Position numbers and translations under genes: made by a program. A model generated the notes under the pieces. That model was not told the origin of the DNA, did not search any database, and was given only the letters and a program-made list of their open reading frames with translations. This document shows positions 1 through 9,335 of a stretch of DNA of 64,000 bases, one piece after another. The first letter of the stretch is position 1, and each line of letters opens with the position of its first letter. This DNA comes from Riemerella columbina (GTDB lineage Bacteria; Bacteroidota; Bacteroidia; Flavobacteriales; Weeksellaceae), in NCBI RefSeq assembly GCF_030517065.1, contig NZ_CP103950.1:806001-870000 (forward strand). Direction: 5' to 3'.

Positions 1-12
1 TAAAAAAGTGAT

Positions 13-639
13 TTATTTTAATTTATTTTCTACTTCTTTTAAGAAGTCATCAGTGCTCATCTGTTGTGTCATTCTACCACGAATGATGTAGAGGTGTTTT
101 TCAAAAGTGCCGCCATTTTGTTCTATAATGCGCTTGAAATCATCAATATACCGCTGTTCAAATTTGCTGTTCATTGAGTTGAATAAAATCACTTTTTTAC
201 CTGTGAAATCGTTCTGTTTGGTGAACTCAAAAACCTGTGGTGCAGGGCTATACAGCCATATTGGTGAACCTATATAAATGGTGTCATATGCGGATAAATC
301 TATTTTTGTAGGACTGATTTCGGCTGTGGTTTCTCTTGCGTCTATTAAAGCTTCTAGCCAACCTCTAACACCAATTTTATCCCTTTCAGATTGTATGGGA
401 ACAATATGGGCTTTTTTGATTTCGGCAATTTTTCTCGCCATGAGTTCCGTGTTGCCCGACCTTGAAAAGAAAACCACCAATGTATTGCTGGCATCGTAGT
501 TGGCATTCAATGATTGAATGATTTTTTGGTTTCGCTGATATTGATAGCTGTCTATGCCGACGATGGTTGCCGCAAATCCTAAAGCCGAAAGTAGGGCGCT
601 CCCCAAAGCAATCCAAAGCATCTTTTTGTATTTTTTCAT
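13..639 (-). CDS. Membrane-anchored flavodoxin-like protein
   Basis: This 208-residue protein has an N-terminal hydrophobic segment (about residues 8-28) followed by a flavodoxin fold. The FMN phosphate loop is visible as FFSRSGNTE near residues 57-65, and YIGSPIW near 122-128 is the second FMN-contacting loop of flavodoxins. Flavodoxin-family proteins bind FMN and shuttle electrons; this one is probably held at the inner membrane facing the cytoplasm. It lies 2 bp downstream of the reductase gene at 642-1277 on the same strand, so the two are probably co-transcribed. An anchor on a flavodoxin is uncommon but occurs in Bacteroidetes and Firmicutes. The redox partner is not known. Confidence 0.8.
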   Translation of the reverse strand: MKKYKKMLWIALGSALLSALGFAATIVGIDSYQYQRNQKIIQSLNANYDASNTLVVFFSRSGNTELMARKIAEIKKAHIVPIQSERDKIGVRGWLEALIDARETTAEISPTKIDLSAYDTIYIGSPIWLYSPAPQVFEFTKQNDFTGKKVILFNSMNSKFEQRYIDDFKRIIEQNGGTFEKHLYIIRGRMTQQMSTDDFLKEVENKLK

Positions 640-641
640 TC

Positions 642-1277
642 TTAATAGAAAGCGGGTTTATCGCCATAAACGCCAGGTTTATTGACGCCAACGCTGGCTT
701 TGATGTCGGTTTGAGGGTTTTCAATAAGGTTTGAAATATATGCCGCTACCGCTTTTCTTGCTACTTCTGTACCTCTGAAAGGTTCTCCTTTTTGCGTGGT
801 TTCGTATTCGGTTTCATCGTTGTTGGTTAGCCAAGAAGGGCGCACAATAGTATAGTCTAAATCTGATTTTTCGATGATGTCGGCGGCTTTGCGGTACGGG
901 ATTAAAGCGGAACCGATCATTCTTTCGTTCCATTCTCCGAATTTGCCTGCGACTTCTTTGTAAATGCCCAAAGAGGTGACAAATATTAAGCGTTTTACAT
1001 TATGAGTATCCATTGCCAATACGATTTCTTTTGCCATTTGATCCACCGCATCCGCAAGGTTGGCGTAGACGATATCTTGCCCTTTAACCGCGTTGTTCAA
1101 GTCGTTAGGGTTTAAAACATCGCCTTTGATAATTTTTGCAGAGGCTTCAAAAGATTTGATGTGGACAGTGCTTCTTGCAAATAATGTAAGCTCTATGTTT
1201 TCATCTTTTAAGAGAAATTCTATAACATGGTTGGCTATAGCACCGTTGGCTCCGAGGATTAAAACTTTCTTTTTCAT
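642..1277 (-). CDS. Atypical SDR / NmrA-like NAD(P)-binding protein
   Basis: This 211-residue protein starts with a Rossmann nucleotide-binding motif, LGANGAIA (about residues 7-14), and has RPSW near residue 148, as in NmrA-like atypical short-chain dehydrogenases. The classical YxxxK catalytic pair is present only loosely (YRKAA near 128), so it may be a redox sensor or an NAD(P)H-dependent reductase rather than a typical dehydrogenase. It sits between the flavodoxin gene (2 bp gap) and the hydrolase gene (102 bp gap), all on the minus strand, downstream of an AraC regulator. This suggests a small stress or redox regulon. Substrate is unknown. Confidence 0.8.
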   Translation of the reverse strand: MKKKVLILGANGAIANHVIEFLLKDENIELTLFARSTVHIKSFEASAKIIKGDVLNPNDLNNAVKGQDIVYANLADAVDQMAKEIVLAMDTHNVKRLIFVTSLGIYKEVAGKFGEWNERMIGSALIPYRKAADIIEKSDLDYTIVRPSWLTNNDETEYETTQKGEPFRGTEVARKAVAAYISNLIENPQTDIKASVGVNKPGVYGDKPAFY

Positions 1278-1379
1278 ATGATATTGGTTATAATATAGTT
1301 ATAAAAAGGTATATACAGCATTGTCGCCGTATATACCAGAATTGATTATTATCAGTTGATGACGATTTAAATGAAATGA

Positions 1380-2300
1380 TTACGCTAATTTCTCTTTAAA
1401 GAATAGCGCTAATTGCCCTGCGGCTTCATTCACTTCTTTTTCGCTATCATATAAGGTCATATGGTTGGCGCCTTCTACGATATATTTTCTTTTGTCTGTG
1501 GATGCGGCGCGCTCTATAAGGTCGTCACTCATCCAAGCACTGCCAGCAACGCTTCCTACAATGGCTAATAAAGGCTGTGTGAAAAAGGCTTCCGCCTTGT
1601 TGTAAGCATCATAAGTGATGATTTGTGTAAGGCTTCTCAGGGTCGTCCAGCCTGGGGCTGTTGGGGATTGGCAGCGATTGGTGTGGTAATATTCCCAAGC
1701 CTCTCTTAACTCTTCGTTCGGGGCATCTTCTTCTTTCATTGGCGCTAAAGGCATAGTTTGGTTATCACTTTTCATATCTGCGGTTCTTGCGTTGGCACCC
1801 GCTAATAAATAAGGCATTGCATCGGCATCTTTCACATTGTTTTCCCAACCATTACGGAACATTGAACCGATATTAACAGCGCTAACGATCCCTACGGCTT
1901 TAATTCTATGGTCGTTGATGGCTGCGTTGGCAGTATAGCCTGCTCCTGCGCAAATGCCCATAGCACCGATGTTCTCCGTATCCACATAAGGCAATGTTGT
2001 TAAATAATCGATTACCGCGCTTACATCTTCTGTACGGATGTATGGATTTTCCAACTGGCGAGGCTCTCCAGTGCTTTCGCCCTGATAAGAAGCATCATAA
2101 GCGATGGTTACAAAGCCTTGTTCTGCTAATTTCTTTGCGTACAATCCAGCGGTTTGCTCTTTTACACCTCCTCCAGGATGCGAAACCACGATGGCTGGAT
2201 ATTTTTTACCTTCGTTAAATCCTTCAGGGAAATTGATAACGGCTGACATCGTAATGTTTCTATTGTTGCTGTTTTGAAAGTTGATTTTTTGCTGTGACAT
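1380..2300 (-). CDS. Alpha/beta hydrolase, dienelactone-hydrolase-like
   Basis: This 306-residue protein has the alpha/beta-hydrolase layout: an oxyanion region HPGGG near residues 41-45, a nucleophile elbow GICAG near 115-119, and a late histidine in EGANHMTLYD near 280. The nucleophile position holds cysteine rather than serine, as in dienelactone hydrolase. No signal peptide is seen, so it is cytoplasmic. Related proteins in Bacteroidetes and Proteobacteria are often annotated as xylan-esterase-like or DLH-family hydrolases; the substrate cannot be read here. The gene is transcribed toward the reductase and flavodoxin genes and away from the AraC gene only by order, since all four share the minus strand. 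Confidence 0.8.
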   Translation of the reverse strand: MSQQKINFQNSNNRNITMSAVINFPEGFNEGKKYPAIVVSHPGGGVKEQTAGLYAKKLAEQGFVTIAYDASYQGESTGEPRQLENPYIRTEDVSAVIDYLTTLPYVDTENIGAMGICAGAGYTANAAINDHRIKAVGIVSAVNIGSMFRNGWENNVKDADAMPYLLAGANARTADMKSDNQTMPLAPMKEEDAPNEELREAWEYYHTNRCQSPTAPGWTTLRSLTQIITYDAYNKAEAFFTQPLLAIVGSVAGSAWMSDDLIERAASTDKRKYIVEGANHMTLYDSEKEVNEAAGQLALFFKEKLA

Positions 2301-2339
2301 ACTATTTTCTTTTTTATGGTTTAAACTTTTTTGATACTA

Positions 2340-2347
2340 CAAAATTA
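2340..2347 (-). promoter_or_regulatory. Candidate Bacteroidetes -7 box upstream of the hydrolase gene
   Basis: Read on the minus strand this is TAATTTTG, an exact match to the Bacteroidetes -7 consensus TAnnTTTG. It lies 40 bp before the hydrolase start codon. A T-rich stretch about 20 bp further upstream could serve as the -33 element. Positional and motif evidence only. Confidence 0.35.
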
Positions 2348-2460
2348 CATCGTCCCAAAGGATAAAAACGAAAACAGATTACTTTAATAACGAAATATTT
2401 TACTGATTGATATTGGAGGTCAAAAAGGATAAAAAAGGCGGGGTGTGAGCTTCAAATATA

Positions 2461-3309
2461 TTATTGATTTCTAAAAGCTTTAGGCGAAATGCCAGTCTTC
2501 TGCCGAAAGAATCTCGTGAAATAAGTGGGGTAATCAAAGCCTAAACTGTACGCAATTTCGCTTATGGATAGCTCGGTATGTCGTAATTTATTTTTTGCTA
2601 ATTGTATAATTCCTTCGTGGATGTGCCCCATTGGCGGAGTGCCCGTGAAATGTTTAATCAAGTCCCCGAAATAGTTGGTAGAGAGGTTGGCTTTTTCCGC
2701 GAAATAGGCTACTGATGGTAGTTCTGACAGTCCATTGGGGTTATTGAGGAAAGTGTCCAACTGTTGGTAAAAATCAGCCACCACTTTGTTGTATACTTGG
2801 CTTCGGGCTTCAAATTGACGCTCGTAGTAAATTTGTGTATAAGACAGAATAAGCGAGGTGTAGGAAGCCAATATTTCCTTCGGTGTGTTCTCTTTTTTGT
2901 ACTCTTGGTGAGCTTTTTTGAATAAATCGTATAAAATTTCTTTTTCTTCCGTGGTTAAAAATAAGGCTTCGTGCCTGTGATAATCGGCAAAAGAAATTTC
3001 TTGGTCTGTTTTGTTCAATAGCTTTTGGTTGATAAAAATAGCGTATCCAGAAAAAGGATTTTGTAAATCCCATTCTATGAAATCTCCAGGTTTATTGAGA
3101 AAAAGATAAGAATCTGACATATGCTCAATGGGAGATTGTACTTCTATATTTTCTTTTAATGCCAACAGATAAAAACCAATTTGAACAGGTGGCGATTTTA
3201 GTAAAATATCAGAATGCTCATCATAATGAACCACTTGTATCATATCGTTGTTAGTGCCCTTGATGTTGAGGTACTTCAGAAAAGATGGTATGTTGTATAT
3301 TTTGCTCAT
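2461..3309 (-). CDS. AraC-family transcriptional regulator
   Basis: This is a cytoplasmic DNA-binding regulator of about 282 residues. The C-terminal 100 residues carry two helix-turn-helix units; the second has the signature SISEIAYSLGF followed by YFTRFFRQKTGISP, typical of AraC/XylS proteins. The N-terminal half is a small cupin-like ligand-sensing domain. An upstream in-frame ATG at 3423 would lengthen the protein, but the ATG at 3309 (MSKIYNIP) is preferred: a good -7 box lies between the two at 3337-3344, and family members commonly start here. It is the natural regulator candidate for the hydrolase-reductase-flavodoxin genes that follow it. Confidence 0.85.
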   Translation of the reverse strand: MSKIYNIPSFLKYLNIKGTNNDMIQVVHYDEHSDILLKSPPVQIGFYLLALKENIEVQSPIEHMSDSYLFLNKPGDFIEWDLQNPFSGYAIFINQKLLNKTDQEISFADYHRHEALFLTTEEKEILYDLFKKAHQEYKKENTPKEILASYTSLILSYTQIYYERQFEARSQVYNKVVADFYQQLDTFLNNPNGLSELPSVAYFAEKANLSTNYFGDLIKHFTGTPPMGHIHEGIIQLAKNKLRHTELSISEIAYSLGFDYPTYFTRFFRQKTGISPKAFRNQ

Positions 3310-3336
3310 TCCAAAACTCTGTTTTCGGTAAATATA

Positions 3337-3344
3337 CAAAATTA
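3337..3344 (-). promoter_or_regulatory. Candidate -7 box of the AraC gene
   Basis: On the minus strand this reads TAATTTTG, matching TAnnTTTG. It is 28 bp upstream of the chosen start at 3309 and downstream of the alternative ATG at 3423, so it argues for the shorter protein. Confidence 0.35.
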
Positions 3345-3466
3345 GAATATAGTCTTGGGATTTAGGGGGATGTTTTACGGAAAAAATGAAATATTTTACA
3401 GATTGGTAGGAGGGCGACTCCATTTAGTAAGTATAATTTTTTAGTATATTGAGCCCAAAATCAATT

Positions 3467-5194
3467 ATGCAGTATAAAAGACTTGAAATAGTCAACGGAG
3501 AATATGTTCGCGATATTTCTATTTCAACCGAAGAATGGAGAGAGATTCTCCAAGATAATTCTGTAGCGAGAGAAAACTATATAGATATTTTGCTTAAATT
3601 TTATAAAGAACCACGGCATAGCTCTACCTGTAAATATCTTGGGGAAAAATATGGCGTTCATCCACAGTCTATTAACAGAACGATTATAAATTTTTCTAAG
3701 GCTGTTCAGAAAAGATTAAATCGATTTGAGATTAAAAATATAGATGATACGCCTGCGTATTGGATAATTACAATGGATGGAAAGAACCTTCCTAATGGAC
3801 TTTTTCAATGGACATTAAAGCCAGAATTAGCAAAAGCAATTTTTGAAATTTTTATATTTAATAATATGAATGATAATAATGTGAAATTTAAAAAACTCTT
3901 AGAATATTTTGTTGCCTATTTGGAATGGATGCAAACAAAAGATAATAAAATTAGAGGATATAAGAAATATATAATGAAATATGAAGTTGATGGCCAATTT
4001 ATACAAACGGGTACGGGAGATCAACAGATACAATCACAAATTAAAGATTGGAATATGTATGATGGTTATAAAATCAATATATCGATTAATCCAGCTCTAA
4101 ACGGAGAATATACAAGTAAAAGATGCTATTTGCAGTGGGAAGGCACATGGTATAATATTAGAGCAAAATGGAATGAAGATAAAAGCCGTATTTCTGAACT
4201 CTGTTTAACACAAGGTGAGAAAAATAAAATAGTGCTTTCTAAAAGCTTAGAAGAATTAGGCATTTATGATAATAAAAACCCGAATGATTGTTTGAAAGAA
4301 TTTTTTGATAGATTTTATGGTTTTGTCAAATTTCATAAAGAAAAAGAAATGATAGAGGAGTATATAAAATTACTTGAAGAAAATAAAAATTTGGTTCTTG
4401 TGGGTGCGCCAGGTACGGGCAAGACTTTTTTAGCTAAAACCATTGCGAAACAGATAATTGAAACAGAAGATATAAAAGTTTCGGAGCAATTAGGTTTTGT
4501 ACAGTTTCATCCATCTTATGATTATACTGATTTTGTGGAAGGACTCCGCCCCAGCTTTTCAAGTCATAATGGTCCATTGGGTTTCGCATTAAAAGATGGT
4601 GTTTTTAAAACTTTTTGTAAAAAAGCTTTAGAAAATCGTGATAAAAAATATGTTTTTCTTATCGATGAAATTAATAGAGGAGATGTTTCAAAAATTTTTG
4701 GAGAATTGTTTTACTCTATTGATCCCAATTATAGAGGAGAAATAGGGACTGTTAAAACACAGTATTCAAACCTTATTAGTGAAGGTGATGTTTTTAAAAA
4801 CGGCTTTTTTGTTCCTCATAATGTGTATATTATCGGAACGATGAATGATATTGATAGAAGTGTTGAAACATTTGATTTTGCTATGCGAAGGCGATTTATC
4901 TGGAAAGAAGTAACCGCAGAAGAAAGCGCGAAAAATATGAAGTTACCAGAATCCATTAGAGTAAGAATGGAGAATCTAAATAATAAAATTTCAAATATTG
5001 ATGAATTAAGTTCTTCATTTCATATTGGTGCCGCTTATTTTTTAGATACTAATGGTAATCCTCGGGAAGATGTTGATCATATTTGGAACTATAAAATTGA
5101 ATCTCTATTAAAGGAATACCTCCGTGGAATGCCAGATATGGAACAAAAAATAAAAGAATTAAAAGAAGCTTATCATCAAAATGAGAACAACTGA
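3467..5194 (+). CDS. mcrB: McrB-like AAA+ NTPase subunit of a modification-dependent restriction system
   Basis: This 575-residue protein has a variable N-terminal half, probably the DNA-recognition domain, and a C-terminal AAA+ motor. The Walker A motif is GAPGTGKT near residues 314-321. Walker B with the McrB signature LIDEINRGDVSKIFGEL starts near 397, and a sensor region GTMNDIDRS followed by MRRRF lies near 457-475. McrB proteins are GTP-driven motors that assemble into rings and bring the McrC nuclease to methylated cytosine sites. The upstream TTG at 3449 is less likely than the ATG at 3467. The 3' end overlaps the mcrC start by 14 bp, indicating translational coupling. The class of modified base recognised is not readable. 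Confidence 0.88.
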   Translation: MQYKRLEIVNGEYVRDISISTEEWREILQDNSVARENYIDILLKFYKEPRHSSTCKYLGEKYGVHPQSINRTIINFSKAVQKRLNRFEIKNIDDTPAYWIITMDGKNLPNGLFQWTLKPELAKAIFEIFIFNNMNDNNVKFKKLLEYFVAYLEWMQTKDNKIRGYKKYIMKYEVDGQFIQTGTGDQQIQSQIKDWNMYDGYKINISINPALNGEYTSKRCYLQWEGTWYNIRAKWNEDKSRISELCLTQGEKNKIVLSKSLEELGIYDNKNPNDCLKEFFDRFYGFVKFHKEKEMIEEYIKLLEENKNLVLVGAPGTGKTFLAKTIAKQIIETEDIKVSEQLGFVQFHPSYDYTDFVEGLRPSFSSHNGPLGFALKDGVFKTFCKKALENRDKKYVFLIDEINRGDVSKIFGELFYSIDPNYRGEIGTVKTQYSNLISEGDVFKNGFFVPHNVYIIGTMNDIDRSVETFDFAMRRRFIWKEVTAEESAKNMKLPESIRVRMENLNNKISNIDELSSSFHIGAAYFLDTNGNPREDVDHIWNYKIESLLKEYLRGMPDMEQKIKELKEAYHQNENN

Positions 5195-6442
5195 TAATAA
5201 TGGCGGTGTTGCTTTTGATTTGGAAGATGTAAAATTAGAAGATTTATCTATTATCGCAAACCAACCATTAAAAACGCTTCAAAAAGAAAATCCTGAACTT
5301 CTTATTTTTCCATCTTATTGGGGAGAATATGGAGATGATATTCAGAATTCCTGTGTTTTTTTTTAGATAAAGATAAATTGAAAACTTTTAATATTATGGG
5401 ATTTTTAGGGGTTAATGATTCACGATTAGTCATAGCTTCAAGGTTTGCGAACCAAGATGGAAAAGATTATTTTTTGCATTATATGTTGCAAAAAGTACTG
5501 TCAATAAATATTTTAGATTTTGATCAAAATACAAATCAGGAAAATATTTGGAACTTTTTAATCTATATGTTTTCCTATTATCTTAGAAAAGCTTACAGCC
5601 AAGGGATGTTTAAAGTGTATCAATACAATAGATATAATGAGGCTAAAATGAAAGGAAGCCTTGATATGAAAAGACATTTGATAAAAAACATTCCGTTTAA
5701 TGGAAAAATAGCCTATAATCTATGGGAATATAGTTATGATAATAATTTAACTCAGTTGATAAGACATACAATAGAATATATAAAATCTCACCCATTAGGT
5801 TCTCATATTTTTAAAAATAAAGAAATTAATAGTATTGTAAATCAATTTATTTATGTTACACAAAAGTCGTACAATAGAAATATCCGAAATAAAATTATAT
5901 TAGCCAACCGAAAGATAAATGTTCATCCTTATTTTACGGAATATGCTCAACTTCAAAGCATTTGTATTAAAATTTTAAAGCAAGAGAAAATCACTTATGG
6001 AAATAGAAAAGATAAGGTTTATGGACTTTTATTTGATGGGGCTTGGCTTTGGGAAGAGTATTTGAATACGGTTTTGAAAGATAATTTTATACATCCAGAA
6101 AATAAAACAGGAAAAAATAAATATTATCTTTTTGAAAATAAAGTTCAATCTATTTATCCTGATTTTGTTAGTCATTTTGATCCTGTTATCGTAGGAGATG
6201 CCAAATATATTCCACTTGAAAAGCATCAATCTTATTACGAAAACTCCGAAAGAGCTATAAATATTTATTATAAAACCATATCTTATATGTATCGTTTTAA
6301 TTCCTTAAAAGGTTTCTTAGCTTTTCCAAATAAAGATGAACATTTCTTTGAGGAATACAGAATTGAAAAAACTAAAGGTGTCTTAAGAAAGATAGGATTG
6401 GCTATACCACAAAAAATAAATAATTTTAATGAATCTCTTTAA
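5181..6442 (+). pseudogene. mcrC: McrC-like nuclease subunit, split by a frameshift at a T9 run
   Basis: Two adjacent frames make one McrC protein. The first, 5181-5366, starts with ATG inside the mcrB end and stops right after CVFF. The second is open from 5367 to 6442 and continues with LDKDKLKTFNIMGFLGVND, the conserved McrC start of the mature fold. The break lies in a run of nine T at 5356-5364; ten T would join the frames into a protein of about 420 residues. The C-terminal half has a PD-(D/E)XK nuclease core (YPDFV, then VGDAKY), which cuts DNA when recruited by McrB. Either the gene is off by slippage, it is a recent mutation, or the run was misread. Confidence 0.8.
5356..5364 (+). 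repeat. Poly-T tract (T9) at the mcrC frame break
   Basis: Nine consecutive T lie exactly where the mcrC frame is lost. Adding one T (or removing two) restores the frame. Runs of this length are prone to replication slippage and are also a common sequencing error site. Confidence 0.9.
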
Positions 6443-6600
6443 TGATAGAGAATGAAAATAAATTAAAAAAGGATATTTTAAAACCATAATATAATATTTT
6501 ATACTCTTGATTGTTGTAATTTAATATGTTTTGAGTATATTCAAGTTTTTACTCATATTATTGAAATGGCTTTTGTCCTTGTGTTGATGTTGAGTTTTTT

Positions 6601-6720
6601 CGTTTGGGTAATTATAATTTGGATGCAGAGCCTGCAACCGTCTCCAAGTGGTATGAGTTAGAAAATATGAAATCCTATTTCAGGTTGTTTGCAGAGCACA
6701 GAGAGGATTTTTTAAAATAA
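6601..6720 (+). pseudogene. Short gene remnant, unknown family
   Basis: Forty codons are open and end at TAA. The product reads like the tail of a folded protein (LGNYNLDAEPATVSKWYELE, then SYFRLFAEHREDFLK) but lacks a start codon. It may be the end of a degraded gene left beside the element insertion point. The family is not recognised. Confidence 0.3.
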
Positions 6721-6770
6721 GATTTAAAGCTCAGAAGATGGCTGGAAAAAGGAGAATGTTAAATGCAAAA

Positions 6771-6804
6771 AAAAAGACTATTGAAATTTCAATAGTCTTT
6801 TTTT
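6771..6804. terminator. Bidirectional intrinsic terminator
   Basis: A perfect inverted repeat AAAAGACTATTGAAATTTC / its complement is flanked by an A run on the left and a T run on the right. It can stop transcription in both directions and closes the mcrBC unit. Confidence 0.75.
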
Positions 6805-7606
6805 AGTTCTCAATACTTGTAATCTATTGATTATCAGTGATGTTTGTAGACCCACAGGGACGAAATCCTATTTTATGAAATTCGTTATAATTATCTTTGT
6901 TTGTAGGGGTTAAAGCCAGTATTTAAGGGGTATTAAAAGAAAAGAGAAATAAAGTAAAATAAAGATAAATTAAAGTTTTTTCGGGACATATTCGGGATTT
7001 TTTGTAAATTCGCATAAAGTTTTAAAGCTATGAAAGTGCTATTTTTTATAAAAAAGCGAAAAAATCCAATATCAAAAATTTATATTAGGCTTTGGGAAAG
7101 TAAAAAGATAGATTTAACCACCTCAACGGGGGTGCAGATAAATTACAACTACTGGGATAGCAAAAACGAAAAAGTAAAAAATAAAGTAGAGGCAATAGAC
7201 AAAGATTTTATAAATACAAAATTGTTAGAGTTAAAAAAGTATATAACAGAAACCTATAATATTGAATTTAATAGCGAGATAACAATAAATGCAGAATGGC
7301 TAAAAAAGAAAGTTGCTATTTTCTTTAATCGTGTAGATGATAGCCAACCCGAAAAAGTGTATTTTGTGGAATGGGTTAAAAAGTTTGTAGAGAACGCCCC
7401 TAATAAGCTGAACAGAGGTAAAAAGCTAAGCCCCCGCACTATTTTAGCATATCAAACAATGCTAAACCATTTGTTAGATTATGAAGCTTACAAAAAGACG
7501 AATTTAAAACACTCCGATATTACATTATCTTTTTACTGGGATTTTGTAGGGTATTGCAGAGATATTAAAAAACTCTCAGAAAATACAATAGGGAATATCA
7601 TAAAAT

Positions 7607-7614
7607 ATATAAAA
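7607..7614. repeat. Left copy of the 8-bp target site duplication
   Basis: ATATAAAA directly precedes the left inverted repeat of the IS and is repeated exactly at 8598-8605. Confidence 0.9.
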
Positions 7615-8597
7615 CCCCGTTGTGCATTTAGCACAAATTCACTTTAATTTTGTTCAAATCTCTCTTGAATACGAAAAAATTGAGATACTGAATCATGGTA
7701 AAAGAAGTGATTTTTGACAGTATTCTTGTAATGAATCCCTGAAAAGTTTTGGCTAAGTTGATGCCCATTAAAAACTGTCCGCACAGCTGGGAAAAATTCG
7801 TCTCAATACGTTTTCTAATTCTTGATTTGACTTTTGGAAACGCTATAAAATCATGCTGGTTTTTCCGCATCGGAACGGATAAATTGATGTTAGAACAGTT
7901 AAATAAATCCAGTTGAATTTCCTTGCTGATATAGCCTCTATCCCCGATTAACTCACAGTTTTTAAAGTCTTCTTTGATGTCTTTCAGGTAGTTGACATCA
8001 TGGACATTAGCAGGTGTAAAATCAAAGGAATGAAAGATGCCATTTTTGTCGCAAACCGCATGAAGTTTGTACCCAAAATACTTTGATTTTTTGGCAGCAC
8101 AATACCCAAATGAGGGGTGTATTTCATCAGTGGAGCAGATGGCGGAACGATGGGCTCTACTCACTTTACAAATTTCAATAGGGGTTGAATCTACGATAAA
8201 AACATCGGTAAAATCTGAGAATTTTTCACTTAGGGTCTTCCTTATTTTTTCGATGTATGAAAAAAGTTTTCGTTTTCTTTTGTTGTAAACGCTTCTTTCT
8301 ATTTTGCTGTCTAATTCTGTTCCAGCGATGCATCTAAATAGCTGAAGCTCAGAGTTTATTGACATATATTCTGCGGTAATATTCAGTGCCACTAATTCCA
8401 TATCAGACAATTTCGGTTTTCGGATTTTCTTTTTAGTAGGAATATTTTTGCAAGTTTCTTTCAGTTCTTTCAAAATAATTTTGTAGTTTTGTATAAGATT
8501 GTTCATGTATTTAATCAATTGATAACTAATTAAATATACGACTTTTTAGTCGAATGAACAATCTTTTTTTATTTTTTTTCCTAAATGCACAAGGGGC
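7615..8597 (-). mobile_element. IS982-family insertion sequence, 983 bp
   Basis: The ends are imperfect 17-bp inverted repeats: CCCCGTTGTGCATTTAG on the left, and on the right the complement of GCCCCTTGTGCATTTAG. They share the inner 12 bases exactly. The element carries one transposase gene on the minus strand that fills most of its length. The flanking 8-bp ATATAAAA duplication is intact, so the insertion is probably recent. Size, gene content and transposase motifs fit the IS982 family, which includes ISRa1 of Riemerella; identity to a named element cannot be stated without a search. Confidence 0.9.
7628..8518 (-). CDS. IS982-family transposase
   Basis: This is a 296-residue DDE transposase. 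Family hallmarks are ERSVYNKRKRKLF near residues 74-86, the first aspartate in VDSTPIEICK near 109-118, a second in GDRGYISKE near 192-200, and a glutamate in RKRIETNFSQL near 236-246. IS982 transposases cut and paste short elements and make target duplications of about 6-9 bp, as seen here. The reading frame is complete, so it may be active. MNNLIQNY, a start 5 codons in, is equally plausible. It is oriented against the integrase it disrupts. Confidence 0.92.
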   Translation of the reverse strand: MIKYMNNLIQNYKIILKELKETCKNIPTKKKIRKPKLSDMELVALNITAEYMSINSELQLFRCIAGTELDSKIERSVYNKRKRKLFSYIEKIRKTLSEKFSDFTDVFIVDSTPIEICKVSRAHRSAICSTDEIHPSFGYCAAKKSKYFGYKLHAVCDKNGIFHSFDFTPANVHDVNYLKDIKEDFKNCELIGDRGYISKEIQLDLFNCSNINLSVPMRKNQHDFIAFPKVKSRIRKRIETNFSQLCGQFLMGINLAKTFQGFITRILSKITSFTMIQYLNFFVFKRDLNKIKVNLC

Positions 8598-8605
8598 ATA
8601 TAAAA
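8598..8605. repeat. Right copy of the 8-bp target site duplication
   Basis: ATATAAAA directly follows the right inverted repeat of the IS and matches 7607-7614. Confidence 0.9.
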
Positions 8606-9335
8606 TTCTTTTGTGGAAGTATTGATTTTGAGGGGTTACCAGTATCCAAAGACTACAAGCATAAAGAATTTGTAAAGCCAAAAGAGCAAACAGACTATAT
8701 TTATTTGACCACTAAGGAAATAGACCAAATATTTAATTATGATTTTGGAGATAACCCGAGATTAGACAATGCCCGAGATTTACTCATAATAGGGCTAAAT
8801 ACAGGGCTAAGGGTTAGCGACTTTATGCGTTTAGACTTGTCCCATATCAAAGATGATACGATAAGAATACAAGCTAAAAAGATGGGTAAAATAGCCGAAA
8901 TTCCTATAAATGAGCAAATAGCCCACACACTGGAAAAGAGAGGGGGCAACCTCCCGAAAGCAATAAGCGACCAAAAATTTAATAAGTATATAAAAGAGAT
9001 AGGGCAAATAATAGGTTTTGATGAGCCGACCAAAGGGGCAAAAATGGAAATCATAGACGATAAGGGAACGACCCGCAAAGTGTCGGGATTTTACCCAAAA
9101 TACGAGCTGATGACCTCCCATATTTGTAGGCGTTCATTTGCTACTAATCTATATGGGCAAATACCCACCCCCGTTATTATGGCGATTACAGGACACACAA
9201 CCGAAGCAATGTTTTTGAATTATATCAAAAAAACAGCCTCAGAAAATGCAGAGGTATTACGAAACTTCTACAAACGAAGCGCCGAAGAAAAAGGATTAAA
9301 ACCAGTTTTAAAAGTAATTTAAAAGATATTTAAAG

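Larger units (their letters stand above)
6443..7029. other. Intergenic stretch between mcrBC and the first integrase
   Basis: No complete gene is seen here. The stretch holds a short open remnant (6601-6720), a strong terminator (6771-6804) and a TAAATTCG box at 7005-7012 that may be the -7 element of the integrase promoter. It should also contain the left end of the small integrative element, but I could not find a matching repeat near 13.6-14.0 kb that would fix the attachment site. Confidence 0.5.
7030..9322 (+). pseudogene. Tyrosine integrase interrupted by an IS982-family element
   Basis: The gene reads 7030-7614, then resumes at 8606-9322 after the inserted element. Removing the element and one copy of the duplicated target gives one frame of 433 residues joining NIIKYIK to FFCGSIDF. 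The N-terminal part holds the Arm-like and core-binding domains. The C-terminal part carries the catalytic set: arginine in NTGLRVSDF, H-x-x-R in HICRRSF, histidine in ITGHTTE and the tyrosine nucleophile in FLNYIKK. Such recombinases integrate and excise circular elements. As it stands the first piece stops inside the IS (residue 205) and the second has no start of its own, so the integrase is inactive unless the IS leaves precisely. Confidence 0.9.

Noticed and set aside
3449-3466. Upstream TTG start for mcrB
   Set aside because: It adds only six residues with no family likeness; the ATG at 3467 is a better start.
6845-6870. A tRNA 3' end on the minus strand (GTAGACCCACAGGG) as an attachment site
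   Set aside because: The T-arm loop is not correct and no acceptor, D or anticodon arm can be folded nearby.
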